64,000 nt of DNA, from positions 1 to 64,000 of the forward strand of contig JAZPYE010000017.1 in NCBI GenBank assembly GCA_045544035.1. The letters run 5' to 3'. A model generated the notes under the pieces. That model made no database searches. It was not told where the DNA came from and was given only the letters and a program-made list of their open reading frames with translations. Source of the stretch: SIG587 sp045544035. Its GTDB lineage: Bacteria > Bacillota > Clostridia > Oscillospirales > Acutalibacteraceae. The translations under genes and the position numbers were made by a program. Position 1 is the stretch's first letter. The number at the start of each line of letters is the position of its first letter. Shown here piece after piece: positions 15,257-23,508 of this stretch.

Positions 15257-16192
15257 ATGGAAGGGTTTTTTAATTCAATCACTTCACTTTGGAGTCAAAT
15301 TTTTTATGCCATTTACCATATTCAGCTGTCCGACATCATTGATATTGCCGTAATTGCCTTTTTGGTTTACAAAGCCGTGGGCTTTTTGCGGGAAACAAGA
15401 GCGGGTCAGCTTGTTAAGGGTATTTTGGTTTTAATGGTGGTGTCACTGTGTGCAAGGTGGTTTAATCTTGTAAGCCTGCAGTGGTTGCTTAACACTGTCT
15501 TTGAATTTGCCCTTGTTGCTGTTGCAATTATTTTCCAGCCTGAACTTCGCCGTGCCCTTGAGAAGGTTGGCCGCAGTAACTTTACTGCCATTGTTAAGGG
15601 TCAAACCCCGCAGGAGGAAAAGGAAAACGCCCAGAGATGCATTGAAGCGGTTTGCAGGGCGGCAGGCGCAATGCAAAAGCAAAAGGTTGGCGCCCTTGTG
15701 GTTTTTGAAAGAAACACCCTACTTGGTGATATAATTAACACAGGCACCGTGGTTGATGCCGAGGCATCGGTTCAAATGATTGGAAATGTTTTCTTCCCCA
15801 ATTCTCCTTTGCACGATGGTGCTATGATTATTCGTGACGGAAGAATTCATGCCGCAGGTTGTATTTTGCCTCTTACCCAAAACGAGGATTTAAACTCTCA
15901 ACTCGGCACACGGCACCGTGCCGCAATCGGTATGAGTGAAAACTCCGATGCCGTTGTTCTTGTAATCAGCGAGGAAACAGGCACCATTTCAGTTGCCATT
16001 AACGGCAGAATGTTAAGGAACTACACCATCGAAACTCTAAGACAAAAACTTACTGATGAGTTGGTTGAAGATGTGAAAATCGAAAAAGAAACCCCCATCA
16101 GCTTTGTTAAAACCAAGTTTGGTGCTATAAAGGACAAAATTCAGTCCGCAAAGAAATCCAAAGAGATAGAGGAGGAGCAGAGCAATGATTAA
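15257..16192 (+). CDS. cdaA: Diadenylate cyclase CdaA
   Basis: A 311-residue membrane enzyme making cyclic di-AMP from two ATP. Three N-terminal membrane helices (about 25-95) precede the DAC domain, with the catalytic LHDGAMII (Asp187-Gly-Ala) and GTRHRAAIG (Arg219-His-Arg) motifs. A lysine/glutamate-rich tail follows. Its stop overlaps the start of cdaR by 8 bp, the usual pairing. c-di-AMP controls potassium and osmolyte uptake in Firmicutes; TrkA/TrkH are encoded 44 kb to the right. Promoter-like AT-rich DNA precedes it, but no clear consensus pair is assigned. Confidence 0.97.
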   Translation: MEGFFNSITSLWSQIFYAIYHIQLSDIIDIAVIAFLVYKAVGFLRETRAGQLVKGILVLMVVSLCARWFNLVSLQWLLNTVFEFALVAVAIIFQPELRRALEKVGRSNFTAIVKGQTPQEEKENAQRCIEAVCRAAGAMQKQKVGALVVFERNTLLGDIINTGTVVDAEASVQMIGNVFFPNSPLHDGAMIIRDGRIHAAGCILPLTQNEDLNSQLGTRHRAAIGMSENSDAVVLVISEETGTISVAINGRMLRNYTIETLRQKLTDELVEDVKIEKETPISFVKTKFGAIKDKIQSAKKSKEIEEEQSND

Positions 16193-17447
16193 GTTCTTTA
16201 AAAACTTCTCCTTTAAAGAACTGCTTTATAACCGCAAGCTGGTTATTGCACTTTCCATTGTCACCGCATTTATCTTTTGGCTGGTAATCACCATAAGTGA
16301 GGCTCCCACAAAGGAAAAAACCGTTAATATGACCCTTAATATTTCGGTTGCCGACACCATTGTGGGTGATTTGGGCCTTGATGTTGTTTCGGGTGGAATT
16401 GGTCAGAAAATTGCCGTTAAGGTGAGTGGACCGAACTATATTTTGGCTGAAATTAACGAAAACGATATAAATATTTCCCCCGAACTTTCCGAGGTTAACA
16501 AGCCCGGTGTTTACACTATAAGGCTTAACGCCTCAAGGGCAAGCTCAACGGCGGGCTATGAATTCGTTTCGGTTACTCCCTCAACCCTTGATGTGCGCTT
16601 TGACTATATGGATACAAAGCAGTTCACCGTTATTCCTGCAGTAAGCGGTGCCGTTGCAAGCGAGGGCCTTATTGCTGAGGAGCCCACAGTCACAAGCACC
16701 GAGCAAAGCACCATAACCGTTAAGGGCCCAAGAACCGAAATGTCAAAGCTGGAATCGGTTCGGGCCTTTGCCGAGGTTAATAAGACACTTAGCAAAACCG
16801 AGAGTTTTGATGCGGCAGTTCAGCTTCTTGACAAAAGCGGAGAACAGCTTGACAGCAATCTTTTTACGCTTTCTTATGACACCGTTAAGGTTTCTGTTCC
16901 CATTTCAAAGAAAAAGACCGTTGACATTAAGGCAACCTTTATTAACGCCCCTTCGGGCATCGGCAAGGATGTGACCTACACCCTTTCTGAAACCGCGGTT
17001 TCGGTTATCGGTTCACCTGATATAATTGATTCCTTAACCGAAATTGAACTTGCTCCCCTTGATTTTAGGGAAATTTCGTATAGCGCCACAACCTTTCAGG
17101 CGCAGTTTGACCTGCCCGACGGCATTCGCCTCATTGATAATATTGAATTTGTAACGGTTGAGTTTAATTTTAAAAATTTCTCTCACACAACCTTCACCAT
17201 TGACAAAATTGAACCGGTGAATCTTGGAAGCGGCCTTACGGCAACTGTTACGGGCGCTGTTAAAAATGTTAAAATTTGCGGCCCCTATGAACAGCTTCAA
17301 AACCTGAAGGCAAGTGACTTCGTTGCACAAATTGAACTTCTCGGAAAAACTGCAGGGGAATACACCGTGCCCGTGAAGGTTTACAGCAAAACCTCATCAT
17401 CGGTTTGGCAATATGGTGAGTACACTGCAGTTGTAGTTATAAAGTAA
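16185..17447 (+). CDS. cdaR: CdaA regulatory protein CdaR (YbbR domains)
   Basis: A 420-residue membrane-anchored extracytoplasmic protein that modulates CdaA. One N-terminal membrane helix (about 18-38, FIFWLVITISEAP) is followed by four to five YbbR repeats with recurring patterns such as KVSGPNYILAEI, TVKGPRTEMSKLESV, SVIGSPDIIDSL and KICGPYEQLQNL. The start ATG lies within the cdaA end with GGAGGAG in front. An 11-bp hairpin begins just past the stop codon. Confidence 0.95.
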   Translation: MIKFFKNFSFKELLYNRKLVIALSIVTAFIFWLVITISEAPTKEKTVNMTLNISVADTIVGDLGLDVVSGGIGQKIAVKVSGPNYILAEINENDINISPELSEVNKPGVYTIRLNASRASSTAGYEFVSVTPSTLDVRFDYMDTKQFTVIPAVSGAVASEGLIAEEPTVTSTEQSTITVKGPRTEMSKLESVRAFAEVNKTLSKTESFDAAVQLLDKSGEQLDSNLFTLSYDTVKVSVPISKKKTVDIKATFINAPSGIGKDVTYTLSETAVSVIGSPDIIDSLTEIELAPLDFREISYSATTFQAQFDLPDGIRLIDNIEFVTVEFNFKNFSHTTFTIDKIEPVNLGSGLTATVTGAVKNVKICGPYEQLQNLKASDFVAQIELLGKTAGEYTVPVKVYSKTSSSVWQYGEYTAVVVIK

Positions 17448-17453
17448 TGTCAA

Positions 17454-17493
17454 ATTCCTCACCCGGGGCATAGTATAGTTTTGGGTGAGGAAT
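17454..17493 (+). promoter_or_regulatory. Hairpin sequestering a ribosome-binding site
   Basis: ATTCCTCACCC (17454-17464) pairs perfectly with GGGTGAGGAAT (17483-17493). The right arm contains the GGTGAGG ribosome-binding site of the next ORF and ends one base before its ATG. The loop is 18 nt. No T-run follows, so it is not a classic terminator; it should lower translation when folded. Confidence 0.6.
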
Positions 17494-17494
17494 A

Positions 17495-17848
17495 ATGTTT
17501 GAACTTATTTTTACGATTGTGGCAGTCTTTTTTGGCATTTTAGGGCTGACCGAGGTTTTACATATCTTCAAAATGCTTGTTTTAAAACCTAAAAAACGGC
17601 CTAAACGCTATCTTATTTGTGAAATCGAAAAAGACTTCGCCAAGGGGCAAATTCTTTTCACTGCCGAAAATTTCCGTTGGTATGGAAAGGGCTTTGCTGA
17701 CTATGTTGTCTTTGTTGGCGATGAGTTCACCGAGGACACAAGGCAGCTTCGCTCAATTTTGAGTGAAAGCGGCGAAATTTTCTTTTGCGAAAGGCCTAGT
17801 GTGACAGGACTCGAACCTGCCGCGCCTGCAAACAAAAATTTTCGATAA
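17495..17848 (+). CDS. Small membrane-anchored protein with a 3' end supplied by an inserted element
   Basis: A 117-residue hypothetical protein: one N-terminal membrane helix (about 3-25), a basic linker (KPKKRPKRY), then a soluble region. The last 17 residues (SVTGLEPAAPANKNFR and preceding) are encoded by the left end of the 275-bp T-arm-bounded element; such GLEP strings are typical of translating antisense through a tRNA T-arm. The native C-terminus was therefore probably around residue 100 or was lost. Translation is likely limited by the hairpin over its ribosome-binding site. Function unknown. Confidence 0.55.
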   Translation: MFELIFTIVAVFFGILGLTEVLHIFKMLVLKPKKRPKRYLICEIEKDFAKGQILFTAENFRWYGKGFADYVVFVGDEFTEDTRQLRSILSESGEIFFCERPSVTGLEPAAPANKNFR

Positions 17849-18071
17849 TACTTTGCCTCAAAACTTGAAATACGTCAGTATCCTCAAGTTTTGTCGGCTT
17901 TGTCTTATACAAAAATTTTTAGTTTAGCAGGTTGAAGTTTCTGCCGCCGAATTTTTTATTCGGTGAAGCAGGAAATTTGAAGCAAGGCTGGCGCCTTGCA
18001 AAAATAAGTGCAAAGCCGCAATATAAAAGGCGGTGAGCGAAACCGTGACAGGTTCGAGTCCTGTCACACTA
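17797..18071. mobile_element. 275-bp MITE-like element with tRNA T-arm terminal inverted repeats
   Basis: The ends are perfect 23-bp inverted repeats (17797-17819 and 18049-18071). The right copy reads as a tRNA T-arm (ACAGG, loop TTCGAGT, CCTGT) followed by acceptor-like CACACTA; it is also extendable to an 8-bp stem (18045-18067). Between the ends lie further hairpins: CAAAACTTGA with TCAAGTTTTG near 17868-17902, CCGAAT/ATTCGG near 17947-17963, and GCAAGGC/GCCTTGC near 17982-17999. There is no transposase, anticodon arm or D-arm. Both outer ends are TA. The size and terminal repeats suit a non-autonomous element, but a structured RNA is an alternative. Confidence 0.55.
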
Positions 18072-18085
18072 AACAGAGGAACAAA

Positions 18086-20308
18086 ATGGAGCAAATCAGT
18101 AAACAACCCGGATTTCTTGAGGGCACCGTTATTAAGGTGACCTTCAAAAACAAGGAAAACGGATATACAGTTGCTGTTTTAAAAACAAACAGTGAGGACA
18201 TCATCATTGTCGGCGAATTGCCATTTGTTGACGAGGGTGATGTTGTTTCACTTTACGGTGAATATGTTTTGCACTCTACCTACGGCAGGCAGTTTAAAGT
18301 TTCAAGCTTTGAAAAGAAAATGCCCACCACCGCCGCTGCAATTCTCCGTTATCTTTCTTCACACACAATTCGCGGTATTGGCCCTGCAACGGCCCAAAAA
18401 ATTGTTGAACAATTTGGGGACAAGTCTCTTGAAATCATTGAAAATAGCCCCGAGGAGCTTACCCGCATTAAGGGCATAACAGCCGAAAAAGCGCAGGGCA
18501 TAAGCTACGAATACAAAAAGCAGTTTGGCATTAGAGAGGTAATGCTTCTCCTTTCAAAATTTGAAATTTCAGCCGTTTGGGCAATTAAGGTCTACAAGGC
18601 TTTGGGGGAACGTTCGGTTGAGCTTATTAACCAAAACCCTTATATTTTATGTAGCGACAGCATTGATTTTCCTTTTGAAACCGTGGAAGAAATTGCCGAG
18701 GCCTTGGGCACCGAGCCCACCTCGCGCAACCGCCTTTGCGCAGGGGTTGAATATGTCCTTAGAAAGAACCTTATGAACGGTCACACCTGCCTGCCTGAGG
18801 ATAAGCTTATTGAGGTTTCCTCGAGGCTTCTTTCCTGCGAGGCAGAATATGTGGAGGATGCAATTAACACCCTGCTTGCCACCTTTTCCCTTAATGAAAC
18901 GGTTATTGAGGGCAGGCGGTTTATTTCCCTTAATTCCTTTTATAACGCCGAGAATTACATTGCGGCAAAAATGCTGGCTTTAAACGATTTCCCCCGCAGT
19001 GATATTCCAGTCGATGAACTGGAAATTGACTATGTTCAAAATAAAATCGGCATAACCCTTGAGGACACCCAGCGCCAGGCTGTGTCAATGGCGCTTTCAA
19101 ACGGCGCCTTTATTTTAACAGGTGGTCCCGGAACGGGCAAAACCACCACCCTTAATGCCATAATTGACATTTTAGAGCACAGGGACTTTGATGTTTGCCT
19201 TGCCGCACCCACAGGTCGCGCTGCAAAGAGAATGTCAGAACTCACCGGCAGGGAAGCCGTCACCCTCCACCGCCTTTTAGAGGTGGAGTTTTCAGGTGGA
19301 GATAAGCAAACCTTTGCAAGGAATGAAAAAAATCCGCTAACCTGCGAAGCGATTATCATTGATGAAATGTCAATGGTTGATACCCTTGTTTTTGAGGGAC
19401 TTTTACGAGCGCTAAAACTTGGCTGCAGGATTATAATGGTAGGGGACATTGACCAGCTTCCAAGCGTTGGCGCAGGAAATATTTTAAACGATTTAATTGA
19501 ATCACGGCTTTTTGCCACCTGCTCTCTTACAAAGGTTTTCCGCCAGGCGGGAAACAGCGCCATTGTTAAGGCCGCCCACAGCATTATCGATGGGGAGGCG
19601 GTCAAGTTTGAGAATAAAAATACAGACCTTTTCTTTATCCGTCAAGGCGAATTCGATTCTGCTGAGGAACTGCTTTTAGACCTTTATGTAAGGCGTTTGC
19701 CTGAGGCTTACGGATTTAATTCCCGTGAGGATATACAAATCCTTTGCCCCTCAAGGAAAACACCCTTTGGCACCGTTAATTTAAACGCTCTTTTACAAAA
19801 TGCCGTAAATCCCGCAAACAGGTCCAAAAAAGAAATTTTGTTTAAGGGCTTATATTTGCGTGCCGGCGACAAGGTAATGCAGATAAAAAATAACTATGAC
19901 ATCGACTGGGTTAAGGATACAGGCGAAATCGGCAGTGGAATTTTTAACGGTGATATCGGCACAATAATCGATATTGATAAACGAGAGGGTTTTTTAAAGG
20001 TGCGCTTTGAGGATAGGGTTGCCACCTACTATAGCGAGGAAATGGGCGAATTAGAGCCAGCCTATGCTATTACGGTGCACAAAAGCCAGGGAAGCGAATT
20101 TGACTGTGTTATCATTCCGCTTCTTGATGTGCCGCCTCTGCTTAAATATCGCAACCTGCTTTACACCGCAGTGACAAGGGCCAAAAAACTTCTTATCATA
20201 ATCGGCAGTGAGGAAATCTTTTCGCAAATGGTGAAAAACAATAGGAAAACGCTGCGTTACACGCTGCTTAAAAACTCTCTATGCGAGGCCGCAGATGAAG
20301 CTTACTAA
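18086..20308 (+). CDS. recD2: RecD2-like ATP-dependent DNA helicase
   Basis: A 740-residue superfamily 1B 5'-3' helicase of the RecBC-independent RecD2 (YrrC) type, acting in DNA repair and replication stress. N-terminal helix-hairpin-helix repeats (about 80-190; IRGIGPATAQKIVEQFG and RIKGITAEKAQGI) precede motor motifs TGGPGTGKTT (Walker A, about 345), IIDEMSMVD, GDIDQLPSVGAG, and VHKSQGSEFD with AVTRAKKLLI near the end. The ATG follows AGAGGAA and lies 14 bp after the T-arm element; an in-frame extension to 18008 runs through that element and is rejected. The end overlaps comF by 14 bp. Confidence 0.94.
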   Translation: MEQISKQPGFLEGTVIKVTFKNKENGYTVAVLKTNSEDIIIVGELPFVDEGDVVSLYGEYVLHSTYGRQFKVSSFEKKMPTTAAAILRYLSSHTIRGIGPATAQKIVEQFGDKSLEIIENSPEELTRIKGITAEKAQGISYEYKKQFGIREVMLLLSKFEISAVWAIKVYKALGERSVELINQNPYILCSDSIDFPFETVEEIAEALGTEPTSRNRLCAGVEYVLRKNLMNGHTCLPEDKLIEVSSRLLSCEAEYVEDAINTLLATFSLNETVIEGRRFISLNSFYNAENYIAAKMLALNDFPRSDIPVDELEIDYVQNKIGITLEDTQRQAVSMALSNGAFILTGGPGTGKTTTLNAIIDILEHRDFDVCLAAPTGRAAKRMSELTGREAVTLHRLLEVEFSGGDKQTFARNEKNPLTCEAIIIDEMSMVDTLVFEGLLRALKLGCRIIMVGDIDQLPSVGAGNILNDLIESRLFATCSLTKVFRQAGNSAIVKAAHSIIDGEAVKFENKNTDLFFIRQGEFDSAEELLLDLYVRRLPEAYGFNSREDIQILCPSRKTPFGTVNLNALLQNAVNPANRSKKEILFKGLYLRAGDKVMQIKNNYDIDWVKDTGEIGSGIFNGDIGTIIDIDKREGFLKVRFEDRVATYYSEEMGELEPAYAITVHKSQGSEFDCVIIPLLDVPPLLKYRNLLYTAVTRAKKLLIIIGSEEIFSQMVKNNRKTLRYTLLKNSLCEAADEAY

Positions 20309-21011
20309 ACTAAAAAATGAATTTCTTTCTCTTTTCTTTCCCACAAAATGCGCCTGCTGTCAAAAAATTATTTTACCATCTGAAGAAATTTGCGTTTCCT
20401 GCAAGGAAAAGCTTGAATTTATTGAAGAAAAGCGTTGCCTTAAGTGTGGAATGGGCGAGAGCTTTTGCGAATGTAGGTTTAATATTTTCCGTTTTGATGG
20501 TATTGTGGCGCCCTTTTATAACACGAGCGCTGTTCAAAAGGGAATTTACAATGCAAAATTTAGAGGTCACATTTCGGCACATGATTTTTTCATAAAGCAA
20601 ATGTGCCAGGTGGCTAATAAGTATTTTGCTGATGTTCCCTTTGATGCCGTGACCTTTATACCACCCTCTAAAAAGCGTATTTTAGAGCACGGTTATAACC
20701 AAAGTGAAATTTTGGCAAAGGGTGTTGCACGGTACTTAAAAGTTCCCGTTTTCAACCTTTTAAAAAGGGTGGGCAAAAGCAAAACCCAGCACGAAATTGG
20801 GAAATTCAAGGAACGCTTTGAAAATGTTCGCGGAACCTACAGCACAAGGGGAAGTGAAGCGTTTAAAAATGTGTTGCTTGTTGATGATATTAAAACAACG
20901 GGCGCCACACTCAATGAATGTGCAAGGTGCCTAAAGCTTAGCGGTGTACAAAATGTTTATTGCCTTACGGCTGCAGTTACAAACCCAATGTTGAAAAAAC
21001 TTAAAAGTTAG
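20295..21011 (+). CDS. comF: ComF-family phosphoribosyltransferase-like protein
   Basis: A 238-residue protein related to ComF/GntX. An N-terminal double zinc motif (CACCQK, CVSCKE, CLKC, CEC) is followed by a phosphoribosyltransferase fold with PRPP loop VLLVDDIKTTGATLNECA (about 195-212). In competent Firmicutes ComF assists DNA uptake; other competence genes nearby are limited to dprA. It overlaps recD2 by 14 bp, indicating coupling. A promoter for the next gene lies in its last codons. Confidence 0.9.
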   Translation: MKLTKLKNEFLSLFFPTKCACCQKIILPSEEICVSCKEKLEFIEEKRCLKCGMGESFCECRFNIFRFDGIVAPFYNTSAVQKGIYNAKFRGHISAHDFFIKQMCQVANKYFADVPFDAVTFIPPSKKRILEHGYNQSEILAKGVARYLKVPVFNLLKRVGKSKTQHEIGKFKERFENVRGTYSTRGSEAFKNVLLVDDIKTTGATLNECARCLKLSGVQNVYCLTAAVTNPMLKKLKS

Positions 21012-21018
21012 GTATAAT
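20991..21018 (+). promoter_or_regulatory. Promoter for mreB-like gene
   Basis: TTGAAA, 16-bp spacer, TATAAT, overlapping the end of comF and 29 bp before the mreB-like ATG. Confidence 0.6.
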
Positions 21019-21046
21019 ATAATGTATAAGAAAGGACGGTGGCAAG

Positions 21047-22069
21047 ATGGCAACCGAAATAGGAATTGATTTAGGCTCCTCGAAAACGGTGCTTTTTTCC
21101 AGTTCTAAAATTGTTCTTGAAAAGCCCAGCGCCGTAACGGTTGACAGCGAGACCTGGGAGCCCGTGTTTTTCGGCGACAAGGCAAAGCAGACCCTCGGCC
21201 GCACGCCCGAAACCTATGAATGTGTTTATCCCATAAAGCACGGCGTTATTGCGGATTATGATTTGGCACTGTCAATGCTCACAAACTATATTTCCGAAAC
21301 CTTTGGCTCAAAGGTGGTGCGCCCACAAATCATTGCTACCCTGCCAACGGGTCTTACCGAGCTTCAGCATCACTCTCTTGCAAATGTAATTGAGGAAAGC
21401 GGCGGCAGAAATGTTTCGGTGCTTGAGGTTCCCCTCGCCATCGCTTATGGTCTTAATCTTGATTTTTCAACCCCCAAGGGTCATATGATTGTTGACATTG
21501 GCGCAGGCGTTACAGACATTGCGGTTTTATCCCTTGGCGGCATTGCTCAGTGTGATTGCTTTAAAACAGGCTCCTTTGATTTTGATGAGCAAATCATTCG
21601 CATTGCAAGGAAAAAGCACAACATAATAATTGGTCCCTTAACCGCCGAAAACATTAAAAAACAAATCGGTGCGGCCGTTAAAAGACCGCTTGAAATTGTT
21701 ATGGTTGCAAGGGGCAGAAATGTTTTCACGGGAATGCCCGAAAGCTTTGAAATAACCTCAAGCGATGTTTATTCGGCGATTATCGGCACGGCCTACAGCA
21801 TTTGCAATGCTATAAGAAAGGTGCTTGAGAAAACCGACCCCGACCTTGTTGCCGACATAATGGAAACGGGAATTTATTTATCGGGCGGCGGCGCATTGCT
21901 TTACGGTATGAAGGATTTAATCAGCTCCTACATTGGCGCCCCCGTTCATTTGGCAGAGGACCCCGAGCATTCGGTTGTTAAGGGTGCCGTTGCCGCACTT
22001 AAAAAGCCTGAACTGTTTGAAAAGAACGATTATCAGTTCCGTTCAATTAAAGAGCTTGTTATTGAATAA
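21047..22069 (+). CDS. mreB: Rod-shape protein of the MreB/Mbl actin family
   Basis: A 340-residue bacterial actin that organises peptidoglycan synthesis under the membrane. Nucleotide-binding signatures are intact: GIDLGSSKT (6-14), IVDIGAGVTDIAVLSLGG (about 149-166) and IYLSGGGALLYGM (about 277-289). It is solitary rather than next to mreC/mreD, so it may be Mbl or a second paralogue; the exact paralogue cannot be set from sequence alone. Own promoter; GGACGGTGG precedes the ATG. The infC promoter begins eight bases after its stop. Confidence 0.92.
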   Translation: MATEIGIDLGSSKTVLFSSSKIVLEKPSAVTVDSETWEPVFFGDKAKQTLGRTPETYECVYPIKHGVIADYDLALSMLTNYISETFGSKVVRPQIIATLPTGLTELQHHSLANVIEESGGRNVSVLEVPLAIAYGLNLDFSTPKGHMIVDIGAGVTDIAVLSLGGIAQCDCFKTGSFDFDEQIIRIARKKHNIIIGPLTAENIKKQIGAAVKRPLEIVMVARGRNVFTGMPESFEITSSDVYSAIIGTAYSICNAIRKVLEKTDPDLVADIMETGIYLSGGGALLYGMKDLISSYIGAPVHLAEDPEHSVVKGAVAALKKPELFEKNDYQFRSIKELVIE

Positions 22070-22076
22070 AAAAGTG

Positions 22077-22105
22077 TTGACAAGCGGCATTTTAGGTGTT
22101 ATAAT
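22077..22105 (+). promoter_or_regulatory. Consensus promoter of infC-rpmI-rplT
   Basis: A perfect TTGACA, 17-bp spacer, TATAAT, as expected for a highly expressed ribosomal operon. Confidence 0.9.
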
Positions 22106-22111
22106 GCTTTT

Positions 22112-22278
22112 ACAACAAAGTAGAACAGTGTGTTTCCGTTCTCACCCGCAGGTTTTTGTCTAAACGGGTTAATAGGTTTTATGAATGCTTTTTTAAGGCA
22201 TAAATGGGCTTATTGTGCGCGAATGGAATTCTTGTTCTGTTCGCGCTTTTGTTTTAAATGTTTTGGAGGTGTTTAACT
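22112..22278 (+). ncRNA. L20 leader (autoregulatory attenuator)
   Basis: About 165 nt of untranslated leader between a consensus promoter and infC. It ends in a 12-bp hairpin (22217-22246, GCGCGAATGGAA with TTCTGTTCGCGC) followed by TTTTGTTTT, a classic attenuator. In Firmicutes this position is occupied by the L20-binding leader, by which surplus ribosomal protein L20 promotes premature termination. Assignment is by position and terminator; the L20-binding fold was not matched base by base. Confidence 0.8.
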
Positions 22279-22797
22279 ATCAGCAGCAAAGAATTACCCA
22301 TCAACGAGAACATTAAATTCAAAGAGGTTCGCGTAATCGACTCTGATGGCTCACAGCTTGGCATTCTTCCTATTAAAGATGCAATTGAAGCTGCCTACAA
22401 CAGAAATCTTGACCTGGTTAACATTGCACCCAATGCTCAGCCACCCGTTTGCAAGATTATGGATTACGGTAAGTATCGCTTTGAACAGGCCAAAAGGGAA
22501 AAAGAGGCTAGGAAAAACCAAAAGGTTATTGAGGTTAAGGAAATCCGCTTAGGTCTTGGAATTGACACACACGATTTTGAGACAAAGGGCAACCACGCAA
22601 GAAATTTCCTTAAAAGCGGTAACAAGGTTAAGGTTTCAATCCGCTTCCGCGGTAGAGAACTGGGCCATCCCGAAATCGGTCTTGAAATTATGGAGCGCTT
22701 TGCGCAGTATTGCAGCGAAGCAGGTTCGGTTGAAAAGGCTGCCAAGATGGAAGGACGTAACATGCTTATGTTCCTTGCACCCAAAACCACAAAGTAA
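22279..22797 (+). CDS. infC: Translation initiation factor IF-3, AUC start
   Basis: A 172-residue IF-3, which binds the 30S subunit and rejects non-standard start codons. It opens (M)SSKELPINENIKFKEVRVID, the usual N-domain start, and contains PPVCKIMDYGKYRFEQAKREKEARKNQ and the C-domain RFRGRELGHPEIGLEIMERF. The start is taken as ATC (22279): it sits seven bases after GGAGGTG and fits family length. The only upstream ATG (22258) precedes that site and would add seven odd residues. Non-AUG starts on infC are a known autoregulatory device. First gene of the L35/L20 operon. Confidence 0.95.
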   Translation: MSSKELPINENIKFKEVRVIDSDGSQLGILPIKDAIEAAYNRNLDLVNIAPNAQPPVCKIMDYGKYRFEQAKREKEARKNQKVIEVKEIRLGLGIDTHDFETKGNHARNFLKSGNKVKVSIRFRGRELGHPEIGLEIMERFAQYCSEAGSVEKAAKMEGRNMLMFLAPKTTK

Positions 22798-22823
22798 GTA
22801 ATTATTTAAAGGGAGGACATAAA

Positions 22824-23021
22824 ATGCCTAAGATTAAAACCCATAGCGGTGCTAAGAAGCGTTTCAAACTCACAAAAACCGGTCAGGTAAAACGCGCACA
22901 CGCTTACAAATCACACATTCTCAACAAGAAAACTACCAAGCGTAAGAGAAATCTTCGCAAGACTGTTATTGCCGATGTAACCAACGTTGCAAAGGTAAAG
23001 AAAATGATTCCTTACAAATAA
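22824..23021 (+). CDS. rpmI: 50S ribosomal protein L35
   Basis: A 65-residue basic protein of the large subunit, MPKIKTHSGAKKRFKLT at the start and RKTVIADVTNVAKVKKMIPY at the end. GGGAGG lies ahead of the ATG. Canonical middle gene of infC-rpmI-rplT. Confidence 0.98.
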   Translation: MPKIKTHSGAKKRFKLTKTGQVKRAHAYKSHILNKKTTKRKRNLRKTVIADVTNVAKVKKMIPYK

Positions 23022-23042
23022 GATTAATGGAGGTTACAACTA

Positions 23043-23402
23043 ATGGCTCGTATTAAAGGTGCGTTAGCAACACGCAAAAGAAGAAAAAAAGTTTTAAAGC
23101 TTGCCAAAGGTTATTTTGGCGCTAAATCTAAACTCTTTAAAACTGCTAAAGAAGCAGTTATGAAATCAGGACAGTATGCTTATGTAAGCCGTCGTTTAAA
23201 GAAGAGAGATTTCCGTCGTTTGTGGATTACTCGTATTTCCGCAGCAGCAAAAATCAACGGAATGAACTATTCTACCTTTATGAACGGTCTTAAGAAGGCT
23301 GGCGTTCAGATGAACCGCAAAATGCTTGCAGAACTTGCAGTGAGTGATCCTGCAGGCTTCGCAACACTTGCAAAGAATGCAAAAAAAGCTCTTGAAAAAT
23401 AA
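23043..23402 (+). CDS. rplT: 50S ribosomal protein L20
   Basis: A 119-residue 23S-binding assembly protein and presumed repressor of its own operon through the leader upstream. Family landmarks are ATRKRRKKVLKLAKGYFGAKS, RDFRRLWITRI and MNYSTFMNGLKKAGV. It is followed by a strong terminator. Confidence 0.98.
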   Translation: MARIKGALATRKRRKKVLKLAKGYFGAKSKLFKTAKEAVMKSGQYAYVSRRLKKRDFRRLWITRISAAAKINGMNYSTFMNGLKKAGVQMNRKMLAELAVSDPAGFATLAKNAKKALEK

Positions 23403-23408
23403 AAAATT

Positions 23409-23450
23409 CTTCGCCTGAGGCTTCTCGGGCGAAGTTTTTCGCTTTTTTAA
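23409..23450 (+). terminator. Terminator of the L20 operon
   Basis: An 11-bp stem CTTCGCCTGAG/CTCGGGCGAAG (one G-T wobble) with GCTT loop, followed by TTTTTCGCTTTTTT. Confidence 0.92.
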
Positions 23451-23470
23451 GACAAGAATTTATCACAGTA

Positions 23471-23495
23471 AAAACGGGCAAAACGCCCGTTTTTG
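23471..23495 (+). terminator. Second terminator-like hairpin
   Basis: AAAACGGGC/GCCCGTTTT with a 5-nt loop and T-run. It lies 36 bp past the first terminator and ahead of the next operon, so it may back up termination. Confidence 0.7.
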
Positions 23496-23508
23496 CGCTA
23501 ATTTAAAG

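Noticed and set aside
17797..18071. Two tRNA genes suggested by T-arms
   Set aside because: Neither strand shows a D-arm, anticodon arm or matching 5' acceptor at tRNA length; only the 3' T-arm portions exist.
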